From assembly GCF_001485415.1 (NCBI RefSeq), contig NZ_BCMQ01000006.1, positions 1 to 64,000 of the forward strand: 64,000 nucleotides of DNA, given 5' to 3'. This document shows, piece by piece, positions 63,755 to 64,000 of the stretch. This stretch comes from Myroides odoratimimus (GTDB lineage: Bacteria > Bacteroidota > Bacteroidia > Flavobacteriales > Flavobacteriaceae). The position numbers and the translations under genes are program-made. Position 1 is the first letter of the stretch; the number at the start of each line of letters is the position of its first letter. Below the pieces are notes generated by a model, which was given only the letters and a program-made list of their open reading frames with translations, was not told the origin of the DNA and did no database searches.

Positions 63755-64000
63755 TTATTTCAAACTACTTTCTAATACTAAAGCACTCATACCTGGTCTA
63801 AGACCTTCTACCTTCTTAGTTGGGTAAGCTTTAATTAAGAATGTCTTCATATCAAAATCACCTTTTGTTTTCGTAGCCGTCCATGTAGCATAGTCTCCTT
63901 GAGCAGCGATATACTGTACTTCTAGCTCTACCATCTCATCCCCTAAAGCAGGAAACTTAGCCATAAACTTACTTGCCATCTTAAACTTAGGCATTAGATT
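63755..64000 (-). CDS. HlyD-type membrane fusion protein, C-terminal part (cut by window edge)
   Basis: About 80 residues are visible in a frame open to the edge. MVELEVQYIAAQGDYATWTATKTKGDFDMKTF split over two strands and the closing KVEGLRPGMSALVL are typical for the final beta-barrel/membrane-proximal part of HlyD adaptors. It is the first visible gene of an adaptor-permease-permease operon; the outer-membrane TolC-type partner probably lies to the right. Confidence 0.85.
   Translation of the reverse strand, partial: NLMPKFKMASKFMAKFPALGDEMVELEVQYIAAQGDYATWTATKTKGDFDMKTFLIKAYPTKKVEGLRPGMSALVLESSLK

Overview
The window looks like a chromosomal segment of a low-GC member of the Flavobacteriaceae (Bacteroidota). 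Evidence: promoters with a TAnnTTTG -7 element and an upstream TTG; TonB-dependent receptors, GLPGLI-family proteins and DUF4374 lipoproteins; a 950-residue CarB without the allosteric domain, next to rpmH; short (~390-residue) LeuA. Myroides or a near relative is my best guess, but the genus cannot be proven from the sequence alone.

Layout. 1-300: 54-bp tandem repeats. 0.3-2.8 kb: folD and ffh. 2.9-7.0 kb: secreted serine hydrolase, a long RluA-type pseudouridine synthase, a DUF445 protein. 7.3-12.6 kb: two hypotheticals, an exported catalase followed by a small ankyrin protein (katB/ankB-like), DUF4261 protein, hisS. 14-16.7 kb: a solitary MacB/FtsX-type permease, a mosaic palindromic repeat cluster, truC. 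17.3-23.4 kb: a five-gene operon of four GLPGLI paralogs plus an outer-membrane barrel protein. 23.8-26.6 kb: MATE pump, ElaA-type acetyltransferase, CPBP protease. 26.7-30.4 kb: TonB-dependent receptor plus DUF4374 lipoprotein, probably iron/siderophore or heme uptake. 31-35 kb: catalytically degenerate SerA-like protein, serC, a second repeat cluster, LuxC-like acyl-CoA reductase and a dicluster ferredoxin. 35.6-38.5 kb: three tandem secreted paralogs of unknown function, the middle one broken. 39.3-40.1 kb: acyl-CoA thioesterase with a well-conserved cobalamin riboswitch 218 nt upstream and no recognisable B12 gene. 41.9-46.1 kb: leuACDB operon. 46.7-51 kb: Core-2-type glycosyltransferase, rpmH, carB. 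51.5-61.3 kb: rmuC, mgtE, fsr-type exporter, meaB, MATE pump, small OM barrel, PPK2. 61.4-64 kb: two ABC-2 permeases and the C-terminal end of an HlyD-type adaptor, cut by the window edge.

Most of the window is ordinary housekeeping and envelope biology. The parts that stand out are: an apparently orphan B12 riboswitch; a SerA homolog downstream of serC that lacks its catalytic Arg and His; modular palindromic repeat clusters at three loci sharing one core; and a lineage-type family of secreted proteins whose two intact copies share a precisely spaced 20-nt promoter motif that the broken copy lacks. No CRISPR-Cas, prophage, insertion sequence, tRNA or rRNA gene was recognised.
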